A stretch of 64,000 nt of DNA from Microlunatus sp. Gsoil 973 (GCF_009707365.1 NZ_CP046122.1:1550001-1614000); one strand, 5' to 3'. Shown: positions 49,643 through 60,350, counted from the stretch's first letter. Notes: generated by a model not told the origin, from the letters alone. Program-made: numbers and translations.

Positions 49643-51013
49643 TCAGCTGGCGGGGTCCCAGACGCCGTGGACCCTGGGTGAGAGGTCTTCCTCGTCGGGC
49701 TGCCATCGTGACGGGTCGGCGGGCAACTGCTCGCCGCTGCGAATGTCCTTGACCTCGCCGCCGACCCCGGCGTCTGCCGAGGTGAACCAGACGTACGGGA
49801 TCGACCGGCGGTCGGCGTAACGGATCTGCTTGCCGAACTTGTCGGCCTTGGGCGCGACCTCGGTGGGGATGCCGCGTTTCCGGAGCTTGGCGGCCACCGC
49901 GATCGCCGCACCGCGTCGTTCCTCGGAATCCACTGCGACCAGTACGCAGGTCGGCACCGGCCTGCTGGCGGTCAGATGGCCCTTGCCGAGCAGCGGCACC
50001 AGGGTGCGGGTGACACCGAAGCTGATGCCGACGCCCGGAAAGCTGGTCCGGCCGTCGCTGGCCAGCGAGTCGTAGCGGCCACCCGAGGCGATTGATCCGA
50101 TGGAGCCGAAGCCGACCAGTTCCGTCTCGTAGACGCTGCCGGTGTAGTAGTCCAGCCCGCGGGCGATCTTCAGGTCGGCGACCAGCCGGCCGGGTTGTTG
50201 ATCACCGGCGGCCTCGACCAGGGTCGCGAGTTCGCCGACACCGTCGTCCAGCAGGTCACCGCTGACGCCGAGCGACTTCACCTGGTCGACGAACGAGGCG
50301 TCGGTGGTGTTGATCTCGGCGAGCCTGGTGCAGAGTCCGGCCTGGGACGGGTCGAGTCCGACCTCGTTGACCAACAGCTCCCGGACCGACTCGGGGCCGA
50401 TCTTGTCGTACTTGTCGACGGTCCGCAGCACGCCTGCCACATCGTCGATGCCCAGCGCCGTGTAGAAGCCCTGCGCCAGCTTGCGGTTGTTGACGTGCAT
50501 CAGCACGGGCGGCAGCCCGAGATCGCGGTGCAGGGCCTCCATCGCCTCCAACAGCACCAGGGGCAGTTCGACGTCGTGGTGGGCGGCCAGGTCGCCGTTG
50601 CCGACGATGTCGATGTCGGCCTGGGTGAACTCCCGGTAACGGCCCTCCTGCGGCCGTTCGCCGCGCCACACCTTCTGGATCTGGTAGCGACGGAACGGGA
50701 ACTGCAGGTGTCCGGAGTTCTCCAGCACATAGCGGGCGAAAGGTACGGTCAGGTCGAAGTGCAGGCCAAGTTCGTCGGCGGCCTCGTCACCGGCACTGAG
50801 CCGGCGTACCGCATAGATCTCCTTGTCGATCTCCCCGCCCTTGGCCAGCCGGTCCAGCGGCTCGACGGCCCGGGTCTCGATGGAGGCGAAGCCGTGCAGC
50901 TCGAAGGTCCGTTGCAGCCGACCCAGCACATGCTGTTCCACGATCCGTCCCTCGGGCAGGAACTCGGGAAAGCCGGACAGCGGTTTGGGACGAGCCACGG
51001 TAACGGGCCTCAC
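49643..51013 (-). CDS. hisS: Histidyl-tRNA synthetase
   Basis: This class II synthetase charges tRNA-His. The 456-aa protein has GFPEFLPEGRIVEQHVLGRLQ and motif 2 FRRYQIQKVWRGERPQEGRYREF. The histidine-specific loops are GLDYYTGSVYETEL and IASGGRYDSLAS, with motif 3 in GVGISFGVTRTL. A C-terminal anticodon-binding domain begins near CVLVAVDSEE. The start is GTG at 51013; another GTG five codons on is possible. It follows the MBL-fold gene by 17 bases and is the last gene of the conserved block. Confidence 0.93.
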   Translation of the reverse strand: MRPVTVARPKPLSGFPEFLPEGRIVEQHVLGRLQRTFELHGFASIETRAVEPLDRLAKGGEIDKEIYAVRRLSAGDEAADELGLHFDLTVPFARYVLENSGHLQFPFRRYQIQKVWRGERPQEGRYREFTQADIDIVGNGDLAAHHDVELPLVLLEAMEALHRDLGLPPVLMHVNNRKLAQGFYTALGIDDVAGVLRTVDKYDKIGPESVRELLVNEVGLDPSQAGLCTRLAEINTTDASFVDQVKSLGVSGDLLDDGVGELATLVEAAGDQQPGRLVADLKIARGLDYYTGSVYETELVGFGSIGSIASGGRYDSLASDGRTSFPGVGISFGVTRTLVPLLGKGHLTASRPVPTCVLVAVDSEERRGAAIAVAAKLRKRGIPTEVAPKADKFGKQIRYADRRSIPYVWFTSADAGVGGEVKDIRSGEQLPADPSRWQPDEEDLSPRVHGVWDPAS

Positions 51014-51030
51014 TCTCGTCAGACGCTGCG

Positions 51031-51741
51031 TCAGCCGAGCCGGCGCAGGAAGGGATTGGTGGTGCGCTCCCGGCCGATCGTGGTCCGCCGCCCGTGTCCG
51101 GGCAGGACCACCGTCTCGTCGGCCAGCGACAGCACTGTCGAGGTGAGCGTACGGTTCATGGCGTGCGGATCGCCACCGGGTAGATCGGTGCGGCCGATCG
51201 TCCCCTCAAACAGTACGTCCCCGGTGAAGACCAGGTCGTACTGTGTGCCTGCCTCCGGACAGCTCGTCGTGGGCAGGCTGGTCAGGAACAGGGTCGAACC
51301 CGGGGTGTGCCCGGGCGCGGCGATCAGGTCGAAGGTCAGCCCCGCGGCATGCAGCCGTGACCTGCCGTCCGGCTCCCGTTCGAGCCGGACCAGACGGCGC
51401 GGTTGCATAGCCGGCTCCCCGCGCAGGTAGTCGGTCACCAGCGGCGCCAGGTCCGAAGTCAGCCCGGCGAGTGGATCGGCGAGCAGGGCGCGGTCGCCCG
51501 GCCCGATGTAACAGGCTGCGTCGTACCGGTCGGCGACGGCGGCCGCTGAGGCCACGTGGTCGAAGTGACCGTGGGTCAGCAACACCAGTGACGGGATCAA
51601 ATGGTGTTCGTCGAGCAGCCGATCCAGAGCGGCCACGGCGTCCATCCCGGGATCGATGACGACACAGCTTCGGTCGTCGGCTGCGCTCAGCACGTAACAA
51701 TTCGCGGCCAACGCACCGGCAGCAAAGGAGGCGAGCACCAC
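51031..51741 (-). CDS. MBL-fold metallo-hydrolase (glyoxalase II-like)
   Basis: The 236-aa metallo-beta-lactamase-fold enzyme has the metal site LLTHGHFDHVASAAAV (HxHxDH). AAPGHTPGSTLFL, the bridging Asp in LVFTGDVLFEGTIGRTDLPG and a final His in VVLPGHGRRTT are also present. It resembles the hydroxyacylglutathione-hydrolase-like protein found between relA and hisS in many actinobacteria. Since actinobacteria lack glutathione, the thioester is probably of another thiol (inference). It is divergent from the DUF349 gene across 30 bases. Confidence 0.85.
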   Translation of the reverse strand: MVLASFAAGALAANCYVLSAADDRSCVVIDPGMDAVAALDRLLDEHHLIPSLVLLTHGHFDHVASAAAVADRYDAACYIGPGDRALLADPLAGLTSDLAPLVTDYLRGEPAMQPRRLVRLEREPDGRSRLHAAGLTFDLIAAPGHTPGSTLFLTSLPTTSCPEAGTQYDLVFTGDVLFEGTIGRTDLPGGDPHAMNRTLTSTVLSLADETVVLPGHGRRTTIGRERTTNPFLRRLG

Positions 51742-51771
51742 GCGAGTCAGCGTATCGGGCAGGATTGGCCC

Positions 51772-53052
51772 ATGAGCGAAGACGCAAACGGGGCCGCTGC
51801 GGCGACGCCCGCTCCGTCTGATGGCCCGGCAAGCTTTGGGCGAGTCGACAGCGACGGGACGGTCTACGTCCGGACCAGGGACGGCGAGCGCGCCGTCGGA
51901 CAGGTCCCCGACGTCAGGCCGGAGGAGGCGCTGGAGTTCTTCGTCCGCCGGTACACCGCGCTCGAACTCGAGGTGTCGCTGTTGGAACGCCGCGTCCGGG
52001 GCGGGAACCTGTCCCCCGACGATGCCACAGCATCGATCCGTACGGTGACCGAGACCGTACGCGATGCCAACGCGGTCGGCGATCTCGACGCCCTGCTGGC
52101 CCGGCTGGACGCGCTCAGCCCACTGCTGGACCAGAAGCGTGCCGAACGCCGGGCTGAGCGTGCCCGGCAGCAGCAGGAGACGCTGGCAGCCAAGGAGCGA
52201 TTCGTCGCCGAGGCCGAACGGCTGGCGCAGAGCAACGACTGGCGGGGCGGGGTCAACCGCTTCCGGTCACTGCTGGATCAATGGAAGCAACTTCCCCGCC
52301 TCGACCGGGCGACCGACGACGCGCTGTGGCACCGCTTCTCCAGCGCCCGGACCACCTACACCCGGCGACGCAAGGCGCAGTTCGCCCAGCAGGCCGAACG
52401 CCGGGAGGCGGCGCGCCAGGCCAAGGAGCAGATCATCGCCGAGGCCCAGCAGTTGGCCGATTCGACCGACTGGGGCCCGACCACCGGCATGTTCCGCAAT
52501 CTGATGAGCCGGTGGAAGGCGGCCGGCCCGGCACCGCGTGAGGTCGAGGAGGATCTCTGGCAGCGGTTCCGCGGCATCCAGGACCAGTTCTTCTCGGCCA
52601 AGCAGGCCGCACTGTCGGCCCAGGACTCGGAGTTCCGGGACAATCAACGGGCCAAGGAGTCGCTGCTCGACGAGATCGAGACGGTGCTTCCGGTGACCGA
52701 CGTCGATGCGGCCAAGGCGGCCTTCCGGGACTTCCTTGACCGCTGGTCGCAGATCGGCAAGGTGCCGCGGGAGGCGATGCGTCCGATGGACAGCCGGCTG
52801 CGAGCGGTGGAGACGGCGATCCGCAACGCCGAGGAGGAGCGCTGGCGGCGGACCAATCCCGAGGCCAGGGCGCGGGCGGAGGACACGGCGGCCAAACTCG
52901 AGGCGCAGATCGCCCAACTCGAGGAGCGCGCCGCCAAGGCCGCTGCCCGGGGCGACACCAAGGCTGCCCGGGAGGCGTCGGAGAGCGCGTCGACCTACCG
53001 GCAGTGGCTCACTCAGGCGCAGCAGGCAGCCGACGAGTTCCGTCCGGAGTGA
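51772..53052 (+). CDS. DUF349-domain coiled-coil protein
   Basis: The 426-aa helical protein has several DUF349 repeats of about 75 residues. Examples are AEAERLAQSNDWRGGVNRFR with QWKQLPRLDRATDDALWHRF, then AEAQQLADSTDWGPTTGMFR with RWKAAGPAPREVEEDLWQRF, then RWSQIGKVPREAMRPMD. The C-terminus is a coiled coil (AQIAQLEERAAKAAARGDTK). The function is unknown; the conserved location beside relA in actinobacteria suggests a stress or translation-linked role. It converges on relA with 27 bases between the stops. Confidence 0.85.
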   Translation: MSEDANGAAAATPAPSDGPASFGRVDSDGTVYVRTRDGERAVGQVPDVRPEEALEFFVRRYTALELEVSLLERRVRGGNLSPDDATASIRTVTETVRDANAVGDLDALLARLDALSPLLDQKRAERRAERARQQQETLAAKERFVAEAERLAQSNDWRGGVNRFRSLLDQWKQLPRLDRATDDALWHRFSSARTTYTRRRKAQFAQQAERREAARQAKEQIIAEAQQLADSTDWGPTTGMFRNLMSRWKAAGPAPREVEEDLWQRFRGIQDQFFSAKQAALSAQDSEFRDNQRAKESLLDEIETVLPVTDVDAAKAAFRDFLDRWSQIGKVPREAMRPMDSRLRAVETAIRNAEEERWRRTNPEARARAEDTAAKLEAQIAQLEERAAKAAARGDTKAAREASESASTYRQWLTQAQQAADEFRPE

Positions 53053-53079
53053 GCAGTTCCGAGTGCCGCCCGCGGTTGA

Positions 53080-55473
53080 TCACTGGTTGATGCGGTAGGC
53101 GTCGAAGACGCCGGGGATACCGCGGACCACCTGCAGGACATGATCAAGATGGGTCGGGTCGGCGGTCTCGAAGGTGAACTTGGCCTTGCAGATCCGGTTC
53201 TTCGAGGTGTTCAGCGCGGCCGACAGGATATTGACATGCTGGTCGGACAGCGCGCGGGTGATGTCGGAGAGGAGCCGGTTCCGATCGAGCGCCTCGACCT
53301 GGATCGCCACCAGGTAAGAGCTCTGGGCACCTGGGGCCCAGGTGACATCGACCAGCCGTTCCGGTTGGGCCTGCAGGCTGTCGGCGTTCACACAGTCGGT
53401 CCGGTGCACCGACACCCCGGAGCCTCGGGTCACGAAGCCCATGATCGGATCGCCCGGCACCGGCGTACAGCACTTGGCGAGTTTGACCCACAGATCGGTT
53501 GCGCCGACGACCTCGATGCCGGTCTCGCTGCCGCCACCCTTGTGCCGGCGCCGGCCGGTGGCGACCCGGTCCTCACTGGTCTCGTCGACCGCAGCGTCCT
53601 CGCCACCCTCGACACTGATCAGCCGGTTCACCGCCGCCGCCGCGCCGACGTTACCCTCGCCGATCGCGGCGTACAGGGCGTCGACATCGGCCAGCCGGAA
53701 GTGGTTGGCGACCGCGGTCAGGTGCTCGACGGTCAGCAGCCGCTGCAGCGGCAGGCCGGCCTTGCGCAGATGCTTGGCAAGGATCTCCTTGCCCTGTTCG
53801 ATGGACTCCTCACGCCGTTCCCGGGTGAAGTAATGCCGGATCTTGTTCCTCGCCCGGGCGCTCTTGACGAAGGCCAGCCAGTCCCGGCTCGGTCCGGCGC
53901 CCTCGGCCTTGGAGGTGAACACCTCGACCACATCGCCGTTGGACAGCGCAGACTCCAGCGGCACCAGCCGTCCGTTGACCCGGGCGCCAACGCACCGGTG
54001 GCCGACCTCGGTGTGGATGGAGTAGGCGAAGTCGACCGGCGTGGCGCCCGACGGCAACGCGATCACGTCGCCCTTCGGGGTGAAGCAGAAGACCTCGGAG
54101 GAGTTGATCTCGAAGCGCAGCGAGTCCAGGAACTCACCCGGGTCGGCGGTCTCCCGCTGCCAGTCGAGCAACTGCCGCACCCAGACCAGGTCGTCGGCCG
54201 AACCCTTCGCAGGCGCCGGTACGCCGCCCTTGGCGTCCTGCTTGTACTTCCAGTGCGCCGCGACACCGTACTCGGCCCGACGGTGCATGTCCTCGGTGCG
54301 GATCTGCAACTCGACCGGCTTGCCGCCCGGACCCAGCACTGTGGTGTGCAGGGACTGGTACAGGTTGAACTTGGGCATGGCGATGTAGTCCTTGAACCGC
54401 CCGGGAAGGGGGTTCCAGCGGACATGCATCACGCCGAGCGCCGCGTAACAGTCCCGCGGCGTCTCGACCAGGATGCGCAACCCGACCAGGTCGTAGATCT
54501 CGGAGAAGTCCCGGCCCCGTACCACCATCTTCTGGTAGATCGAGTAGTAGTGCTTCGGCCTGCCCGTGACGGTCGCCTTGATCTTGGCGACCCGCAGGTC
54601 GTCGGTGACCTCGTCGATCACCCGTGCCAGGAACTCGTCGCGTTTCGGTGCGGCCTCGGCGACCAGCCGGACGATCTCGTCGTACACCTTGGGGTGCAGG
54701 GTGGAGAACGCCAGGTCCTCCAGCTCCCACTTGATCCGGTTCATGCCCAACCGGTGGGCCAGCGGGGCGTAGATCTCCAGGGTTTCGGTCGCCTTGCGGC
54801 TCTGCCGGTCCGGCCGCAGATGGTGCAGCGTCCGCATGTTGTGCAGCCGGTCGGCGAGCTTGATCACCAGCACCCGGATGTCGCGGCTCATCGCCACGAT
54901 CATCTTGCGGATGGTCTCCGACTCTGCGGACTCGCCGTACTTGACCCTGTCCAGCTTGGTCACGCCGTCGACCAGCAGCGCGACCTCCTCGCCGAATTCA
55001 CGGCTCAGCTCGGCCAGCGTGTACGGCGTGTCCTCCACCGTGTCGTGCAGCAGGGCGGCACACAGGGTCGGCTCGGTCATGCCCAGTTCGGCGAGGATCT
55101 GAGTGACGGCCAGGGGATGGGTGATGTACGGGTCGCCGCTCTTGCGGAGTTGTCCGGCGTGCAGGCGCTCGGCGGTCCGGTAGGCGCGCTCCAGCAGCGC
55201 GGTGTCGGCCCTCGGATGGTTGGCCCGGACGGTCTTGAACAGTGCGTCGAGCACCGGGGTCTGCGGCTTGCTGTTGCCGAACCGCGCGATCCGCTGGCGC
55301 ATCCGCACCCGCGGCTGTTCCGGTCCGGTCGTCGCGCGGACCGGGGTCGGCGGCGTCGACGGCGCACGACGTTCCCGCGTCCGGCTGTCGTCAGCCGGCC
55401 GCCCGATCGTCCGATCCGGCCCGTTCTGCTCGGCCGAGGTGTCGGAGCCGATGGCGGTTGCAGATTCGTTCAA
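53080..55473 (-). CDS. relA: Bifunctional (p)ppGpp synthetase/hydrolase
   Basis: The 797-aa Rel protein makes and degrades (p)ppGpp in the stringent response. The order is an HD hydrolase ([16 protein letters not shown]), a synthetase ([35 protein letters not shown]), TGS ([20 protein letters not shown]), a zinc-finger region ([20 protein letters not shown]) and ACT (C-terminal 75 residues). HD residues are intact, so both activities are expected. The start is a TTG at 55473 with GAGAGGG a few bases upstream. The N-terminal 60 residues are disordered. Confidence 0.94.
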   Translation of the reverse strand: MNESATAIGSDTSAEQNGPDRTIGRPADDSRTRERRAPSTPPTPVRATTGPEQPRVRMRQRIARFGNSKPQTPVLDALFKTVRANHPRADTALLERAYRTAERLHAGQLRKSGDPYITHPLAVTQILAELGMTEPTLCAALLHDTVEDTPYTLAELSREFGEEVALLVDGVTKLDRVKYGESAESETIRKMIVAMSRDIRVLVIKLADRLHNMRTLHHLRPDRQSRKATETLEIYAPLAHRLGMNRIKWELEDLAFSTLHPKVYDEIVRLVAEAAPKRDEFLARVIDEVTDDLRVAKIKATVTGRPKHYYSIYQKMVVRGRDFSEIYDLVGLRILVETPRDCYAALGVMHVRWNPLPGRFKDYIAMPKFNLYQSLHTTVLGPGGKPVELQIRTEDMHRRAEYGVAAHWKYKQDAKGGVPAPAKGSADDLVWVRQLLDWQRETADPGEFLDSLRFEINSSEVFCFTPKGDVIALPSGATPVDFAYSIHTEVGHRCVGARVNGRLVPLESALSNGDVVEVFTSKAEGAGPSRDWLAFVKSARARNKIRHYFTRERREESIEQGKEILAKHLRKAGLPLQRLLTVEHLTAVANHFRLADVDALYAAIGEGNVGAAAAVNRLISVEGGEDAAVDETSEDRVATGRRRHKGGGSETGIEVVGATDLWVKLAKCCTPVPGDPIMGFVTRGSGVSVHRTDCVNADSLQAQPERLVDVTWAPGAQSSYLVAIQVEALDRNRLLSDITRALSDQHVNILSAALNTSKNRICKAKFTFETADPTHLDHVLQVVRGIPGVFDAYRINQ

Positions 55474-55580
55474 TGCGACCCTCTCAATGCCTGCCGATAT
55501 GGACTCCCGTTATGGAAGGAACAACGCCGACTCGCGCAAGTCTAATTCCCCGGGTGAATGCGGTTCCCGCCGGGCGGGCT

Positions 55581-56675
55581 TCAGCCGGACTTCCGCTCGC
55601 CGGAGGATTTCGGCGCGTGCCGTACCACCACCAGTTGGTCGCCGGTTTCCAACTTCGCGACGGTGGGGTCGCTGAACTGCCGCAGCGTCCGGTTCCGGAC
55701 GACTCCGAGCACCCGCTCGTCGCGGATGTCGGCCGGGCCGTGACCGACCTCCTCGGCCGACACCTGTCGCTCGGCGATCTCCAGACCCTGGTCGGCGGTC
55801 AACAGGTCCTCGATGATGCTGCCCAGGTTCGGGCTGATCGTGCTCAGGCCGACCACCCGACCGACGGCCTCGGAGGAGGTGATCACCGCATCCGCGCCCG
55901 ACTGCCGCAGCAGCGAGGCGTTGTCCTGTTCCCGGACGGCGACGACGATGTGGGCACTGGGATTGAGCTGCCGTACGGTCAGGGTCACCAGGATGGCCGA
56001 ATCGTCCCGGTCCAGCGTGATGATCACGTCATGGGCCTTGCTGATCTCGGCCCGGCGCAGGATCTCCCGGCGGGTGCCGTCGCCGGAGATCCCGGCGAAG
56101 CCCTCGAGGTTGGCCTCGGCGATCACGCCCGGCCGGCCGTCGATGATCACCATCCGTTCCGGGCTGTACTTGGTGTCGATCAGGGTCTGGACCGCACTGC
56201 GGCCCTTGGTCCCGTAGCCGACAACAACGGCGTGATTACGCATCCGTTTCCTCCAGCGGGAGTCAAGGAAGATCCGCCGTCCCTGGGTGGCGAGGACCTC
56301 CAGGGTGGTGCCGACCAGCAGCACCAGGAAGGCGATCCGCAGCGGTGTGACCAGGATGGCGTTGATGATCCTGGCATGGGGCAGGACGGGCGTGATGTCA
56401 CCGTACCCGGTGGTCGTGATCGTGACAGTGGCGTAGTAGATCGCATCGATCAACGAGACCGACCCGTCGTAACTGTCGTTGTAGGCGCCCCGGTCGATGT
56501 AGACGATCCCGACGATCAGCGCCAACAGGCCGAGCGCGACCAGGCCGCGGGCGGCCAGTTGGCGGCCCGGGGAGGACTGGTGGGTCGGCAGGTTGACCAG
56601 CGTCTGGCTGATCCAGCCTCGGCCCTGGTTTCGACCGGCGCGCCGGTCCTCTCCTCGGCGGTAGCTCTCGAACAC
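55581..56675 (-). CDS. Two-helix potassium channel with RCK domain
   Basis: The 364-aa protein has a first helix at about 44-62, the selectivity filter in YATVTITTTGYGDITPV, a pore-lining helix at about 105-130 and a cytoplasmic TrkA-N domain (HAVVVGYGTKGRSAVQTLI). A TrkA-C-like tail follows. This is the MthK/Kch-type layout of a ligand-gated K+ channel. TTGYGD gives potassium selectivity. It sits between apt and relA, which is not universal for this block. Confidence 0.88.
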   Translation of the reverse strand: MFESYRRGEDRRAGRNQGRGWISQTLVNLPTHQSSPGRQLAARGLVALGLLALIVGIVYIDRGAYNDSYDGSVSLIDAIYYATVTITTTGYGDITPVLPHARIINAILVTPLRIAFLVLLVGTTLEVLATQGRRIFLDSRWRKRMRNHAVVVGYGTKGRSAVQTLIDTKYSPERMVIIDGRPGVIAEANLEGFAGISGDGTRREILRRAEISKAHDVIITLDRDDSAILVTLTVRQLNPSAHIVVAVREQDNASLLRQSGADAVITSSEAVGRVVGLSTISPNLGSIIEDLLTADQGLEIAERQVSAEEVGHGPADIRDERVLGVVRNRTLRQFSDPTVAKLETGDQLVVVRHAPKSSGERKSG

Positions 56676-56697
56676 CGGCGGCGCAGGCCCGGTCCGC

Positions 56698-57231
56698 TCA
56701 GCCCTCGACGTGGGTCAGCGCGATGACCTCGTCGATCCCCTGCTCGCTGAGATACTTGCGTCCGTTGAGGAAATCCAGTTCCATCACAACGGCCACGGCA
56801 ACCAGATCCGCGCCGAGTTCCTTGATCAACTTTGCGGTCGCCGCCACGGTGCCGCCGGTGGCCAGGATGTCGTCGACGATCAGTACCCGGGCACCGTCAC
56901 CGACGGCGTCGCGGTGCACGCTGAGGGAGTTGGTGCCGTACTCGAGTTCGTATTCGGTGGTGATCACCTCGCCGGGCAGCTTGCCCGGCTTGCGAACCGG
57001 GACGAAGCCGGTACCCAGCGACAGCGCCACCGGGGCGCCGAAGATGAAGCCGCGGGCCTCCATACCGACGACCACGTCGATGTCGTTGGGGACGTTCGTC
57101 GCCAGTTCGTTGATCACTGCGCCGAAGCCGCCCGGGGACCCGATCAGGGGTGTGATGTCCTTGAACACCACGCCCGGCTCGGGGAAATCGGGAATGTCGC
57201 GGATCAGGTCGATCCAGGTCTGATTGTTCAT
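56698..57231 (-). CDS. apt: Adenine phosphoribosyltransferase
   Basis: This salvage enzyme converts adenine and PRPP to AMP. The 177-aa protein has IRDIPDFPEPGVVFKDITPL, VVGMEARGFIFGAPVALSLG and the PRPP-binding VLIVDDILATGGTVAATAKL. It abuts the secF stop directly, so it belongs to the ruv-yajC-sec operon, as in related actinobacteria. Confidence 0.93.
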   Translation of the reverse strand: MNNQTWIDLIRDIPDFPEPGVVFKDITPLIGSPGGFGAVINELATNVPNDIDVVVGMEARGFIFGAPVALSLGTGFVPVRKPGKLPGEVITTEYELEYGTNSLSVHRDAVGDGARVLIVDDILATGGTVAATAKLIKELGADLVAVAVVMELDFLNGRKYLSEQGIDEVIALTHVEG

Positions 57232-58590
57232 CTACTTCTTCCGTTCACTGCGGGGCTTGCGTTGGGGCTGGGGCCTGCCGGCCGCACGATCGGACAGTCT
57301 GTCACGTCGTGCGTCGGTCTCTCCGCGACCGCCTGTGCCATGGTCCCGCACCGCCAGGGTGATCCGGCCCGGGCTGGGAGCCCGGTCCCCCGGCGCGTCC
57401 TGGTCGGTCAGCCTGTCCTGGGCGCTGCTCCCACTGTCGTCCTCACCGTCGGCCGCGGTCTCGTCGCCCCGGTCATCGGTGCCCTCGGCGGTCAGGGTCG
57501 CCGACCCGGTGCCGGCGGTCGAGGTCGCCGTCCGTCGGGACGGCGTTGCGGTACGCCGCCGGCTGCGCGACGGGGGCTCCTCGCCGCGTTCCCGGGCGGC
57601 GTCGCGGGCGCGTCGGGTGGCGACCCGTTTGGTCTGGCGGATCATGTCCGGCTCGCGTTCCTTCCACAGCGCAAGCAGCGGGGTGGCGATGAAGATCGAG
57701 GAGTACGCGCCGGAGATCATCCCGACGAACAGGGCCAGTGCCAGGTCCTCCAGCGGACCGGTGTGCAGGATGACGCCGCCGGCGAACAGCAGCGCAGCGA
57801 CCGGCAGTACGCCGATCACGGTGGTGTTGATCGACCGGACCAGGGTCTGGTTGACGGCCAGGTTGGCCGCCTCGCTGTAGGTTCTGGTCGCGCTCCCGGT
57901 CAGGTTGCGGGTGTTCTCCCGAACCTTGTCGAAGACGACGACGGTGTCGTACAGCGAGTAGCCGAGGATGGTCAGCATCCCGATCAACGACTCGGGGGTG
58001 AAGCTGAAGCCGACCACGGCGTAAACGCCCAGGGTGATCACCAGGTCGTGCAACAGCGCGACCAGCGCGGCGCCCGACATCTTGGCGTTGCGCATGTAGG
58101 CCCACAGCACCAGGCTGACCACGACCAGGAACACCACCAGGGCGACGATCCCGCGTTCAGTGATCTGACCGCCCCAGGATGCGCCGATCAGGTTGTAGTT
58201 GATCTGGTCGACCGGCGCCCCGGTCGCCTCGGCCAGCGCGTCCTTGACCTGCGGCACCTCGCTGGCGGTGTTCAGCGTCGACGTCTCCACCCGGATGGTG
58301 CTGTTGCCGACCCGGGTGACCTCGGCATCGCCCGCGTGCGGGACGCCGCTGTTGGCCAGCGCGTCCTCGACCTTCTGGATGGTCGCCTGGTCGGTGCTGG
58401 CGGGAATCTGGAACTCGGCGCCCCCGGTGAACTCGATGCCGAGGTTGAGGCCGCGGAGGGCGAACCCCGCGACGACGATCAGGATCGCGACGGCGGAGAT
58501 GATGAACCAGCGGCGCCATCTGCCGACAAAGTCGAAGGACACCTCACCGGTGTAGAGACCGTGGCCGAGGTTGCCGAGACGGGACATCAC
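57232..58590 (-). CDS. secF: Protein-export membrane protein SecF
   Basis: SecF works with SecD and YajC to pull exported proteins across the membrane using the proton gradient. The 452-aa protein has a first helix at about 30-48, the periplasmic FTGGAEFQIPASTD domain and five later helices with GYSLYDTVVVFDKVRENTRN. The C-terminal 110 residues form a long Arg/Thr/Asp-rich disordered tail, much longer than in E. coli. The start overlaps the secD stop. Confidence 0.93.
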   Translation of the reverse strand: MMSRLGNLGHGLYTGEVSFDFVGRWRRWFIISAVAILIVVAGFALRGLNLGIEFTGGAEFQIPASTDQATIQKVEDALANSGVPHAGDAEVTRVGNSTIRVETSTLNTASEVPQVKDALAEATGAPVDQINYNLIGASWGGQITERGIVALVVFLVVVSLVLWAYMRNAKMSGAALVALLHDLVITLGVYAVVGFSFTPESLIGMLTILGYSLYDTVVVFDKVRENTRNLTGSATRTYSEAANLAVNQTLVRSINTTVIGVLPVAALLFAGGVILHTGPLEDLALALFVGMISGAYSSIFIATPLLALWKEREPDMIRQTKRVATRRARDAARERGEEPPSRSRRRTATPSRRTATSTAGTGSATLTAEGTDDRGDETAADGEDDSGSSAQDRLTDQDAPGDRAPSPGRITLAVRDHGTGGRGETDARRDRLSDRAAGRPQPQRKPRSERKK

Positions 58591-60308
58591 GCATCACTCC
58601 CGGTTGAGCGGCCCGCGGTGGCCGATGCCGCCCTGACACGTCGCCGGTTGCCCGGCAGCGCCTGGACGCCGAGATGGCGGGCGTCGAGTCCGGACAGCTT
58701 GTGGCCCCCGCCGAAGAACTTCGTCCGGGACAGCAGGGTGACCAGCGGCTTGGTGAAGAGGAACACCACCACAACGTCGATGATCGTGGTCAACCCGAGG
58801 GTGAACGCGAAGCCGCGCACCGAGCCGATCGCGACAATGAACAGGATCAGCGCCGAGAGGAACGAGACCGCGTCGGCGACCAGAATGGTCTGCCGGGCGC
58901 GCCGCCAGCCGGTCTCGACCGCAGTCCGGATGGTGCGGCCCTCGCCCACCTCGTCGCGTATTCGGGCGAAGTAGATCACGAAGCTGTCGGCGGTGACACC
59001 GATCGCCACGATCGCGCCGGCGATGCCGGCGAGGCTGAGCGCGAAGCCGACGGCCGCACCGAGCAGCACCATGGACGCGTATGTCGTTCCGAAGGCGACG
59101 GCCAGCGAGGCGATGACCACCAGTCCCAGGCCGCGGTAATAGAGGAAGCAGAAGATCAGCACCAGGGCCATGCCGACGGCGCCGGCGATCAGGCCGGCCT
59201 GCAATTGCTCACCGCCGAGGCTCGCTGAGACGGTGTCCACGCTGGAGATCTCGAAGGCCAGCGGCAGTTGGCCGTAGCGCAGCACGTTGGCCAGGTTCTG
59301 CGCCCGCTGCTGGTTCATGTCGCCGCCGCTGATGGTCGCCTGCCCACCCGGGATGGCCTTGTCGACGTACGGCGCGGACACCACGGTGCCGTCCAGCACG
59401 ATGGCGAACTGGTTCTGCGGACTCTGCCGGGTGGCCAGCACACCGGTGACGTTCTGGAACTGGCTGGCCCCCTTGCCGTTGAGGCCGAGGTCCACCTGCC
59501 AGCCGATGGATCCCTGCTGCCCCAGGCCGGCGCTGGCGCTGGTCAGCTCGTTGCCGGAGATGACCGTCGGGCCGAGCAGGTACTTGGTGGTTCCGGCCTC
59601 GTCGCAGGCGAACAGCGGCTTGTCGGCGACATCGGTGTAGGTGTCGGTGTCCCGCGGGCAGGTGAAGCTGGCGAATGCGCTCTGCACGTCACTGCTGGGC
59701 TGCCAGTTGATCGCCTGGTCCGCCGGTACAGCCTTGGTCTTGTCGGTCGGGAACGGCGCCGCGGGTGCCGGCGGCTCGGTCGGCAGTGCCGGCGCGGGAC
59801 GTCCGTTGCCCTTGGACTTCGCAGTCGCCGTCGACCTCGGCGACGGACTCGACGAAGGTTCGGCCGATGCCGTGCCGGAGTCGCTCGGTGAACCCGCCTT
59901 GGAGTTGTCTCCCGGCTTGGAGGTCGGAGTGGTCTGCTGCTGGTCGTAGACGGCACGGAACCGCAGCTCCGCGGTCTGCCCAACCTGCTGGATCAGTTCA
60001 TCGCGCTGCACGTTCGGCGCGCTGACAATGATCTGGTTGCCGCCGGCGGTGGTGACCTGGCTCTCCCCCACGCCGAGCCCGTCGACCCGCTGCTGGATGA
60101 TCGTCCGGGCCTGGTCGAGGCTGGTCGCGCTGACCCCGCCCTTTCCGCTGATGTTCCGCGCGGTCAGCGTGATCGTGGTTCCACCGCTCAGGTCGAGGCC
60201 GAGTCTCGGGGTCCAGCTCTTGGTCACCGCCATCACGCCGTACAACACGGCGATGACGATGAAGCAGGCCACCAGAGTGCGCAGCGGGTGGCCGACCTTG
60301 GATGCCAC
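58587..60308 (-). CDS. secD: Protein-export membrane protein SecD
   Basis: The 573-aa membrane protein has a first helix at about 8-28 and LGLDLSGGTTITLTARN. A P1 head domain follows, and the later helices carry the conserved GVTADSFVIYFARIRDEVGEGR. A Ser/Pro/Ala-rich linker of about 80 residues (starting TSKPGDNSKAGSPSD) interrupts the periplasmic head. It sits between yajC and secF. Confidence 0.93.
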   Translation of the reverse strand: MASKVGHPLRTLVACFIVIAVLYGVMAVTKSWTPRLGLDLSGGTTITLTARNISGKGGVSATSLDQARTIIQQRVDGLGVGESQVTTAGGNQIIVSAPNVQRDELIQQVGQTAELRFRAVYDQQQTTPTSKPGDNSKAGSPSDSGTASAEPSSSPSPRSTATAKSKGNGRPAPALPTEPPAPAAPFPTDKTKAVPADQAINWQPSSDVQSAFASFTCPRDTDTYTDVADKPLFACDEAGTTKYLLGPTVISGNELTSASAGLGQQGSIGWQVDLGLNGKGASQFQNVTGVLATRQSPQNQFAIVLDGTVVSAPYVDKAIPGGQATISGGDMNQQRAQNLANVLRYGQLPLAFEISSVDTVSASLGGEQLQAGLIAGAVGMALVLIFCFLYYRGLGLVVIASLAVAFGTTYASMVLLGAAVGFALSLAGIAGAIVAIGVTADSFVIYFARIRDEVGEGRTIRTAVETGWRRARQTILVADAVSFLSALILFIVAIGSVRGFAFTLGLTTIIDVVVVFLFTKPLVTLLSRTKFFGGGHKLSGLDARHLGVQALPGNRRRVRAASATAGRSTGSDA

Positions 60309-60350
60309 GGTCAGACGGTCCTTCGGGTCGGAATCGGGGGAATCAACGAC

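Noticed and set aside
53140-55545. Plus-strand open frame of about 800 codons antisense to relA
   Set aside because: It is the complement of a clear relA gene and lacks any recognisable domain.
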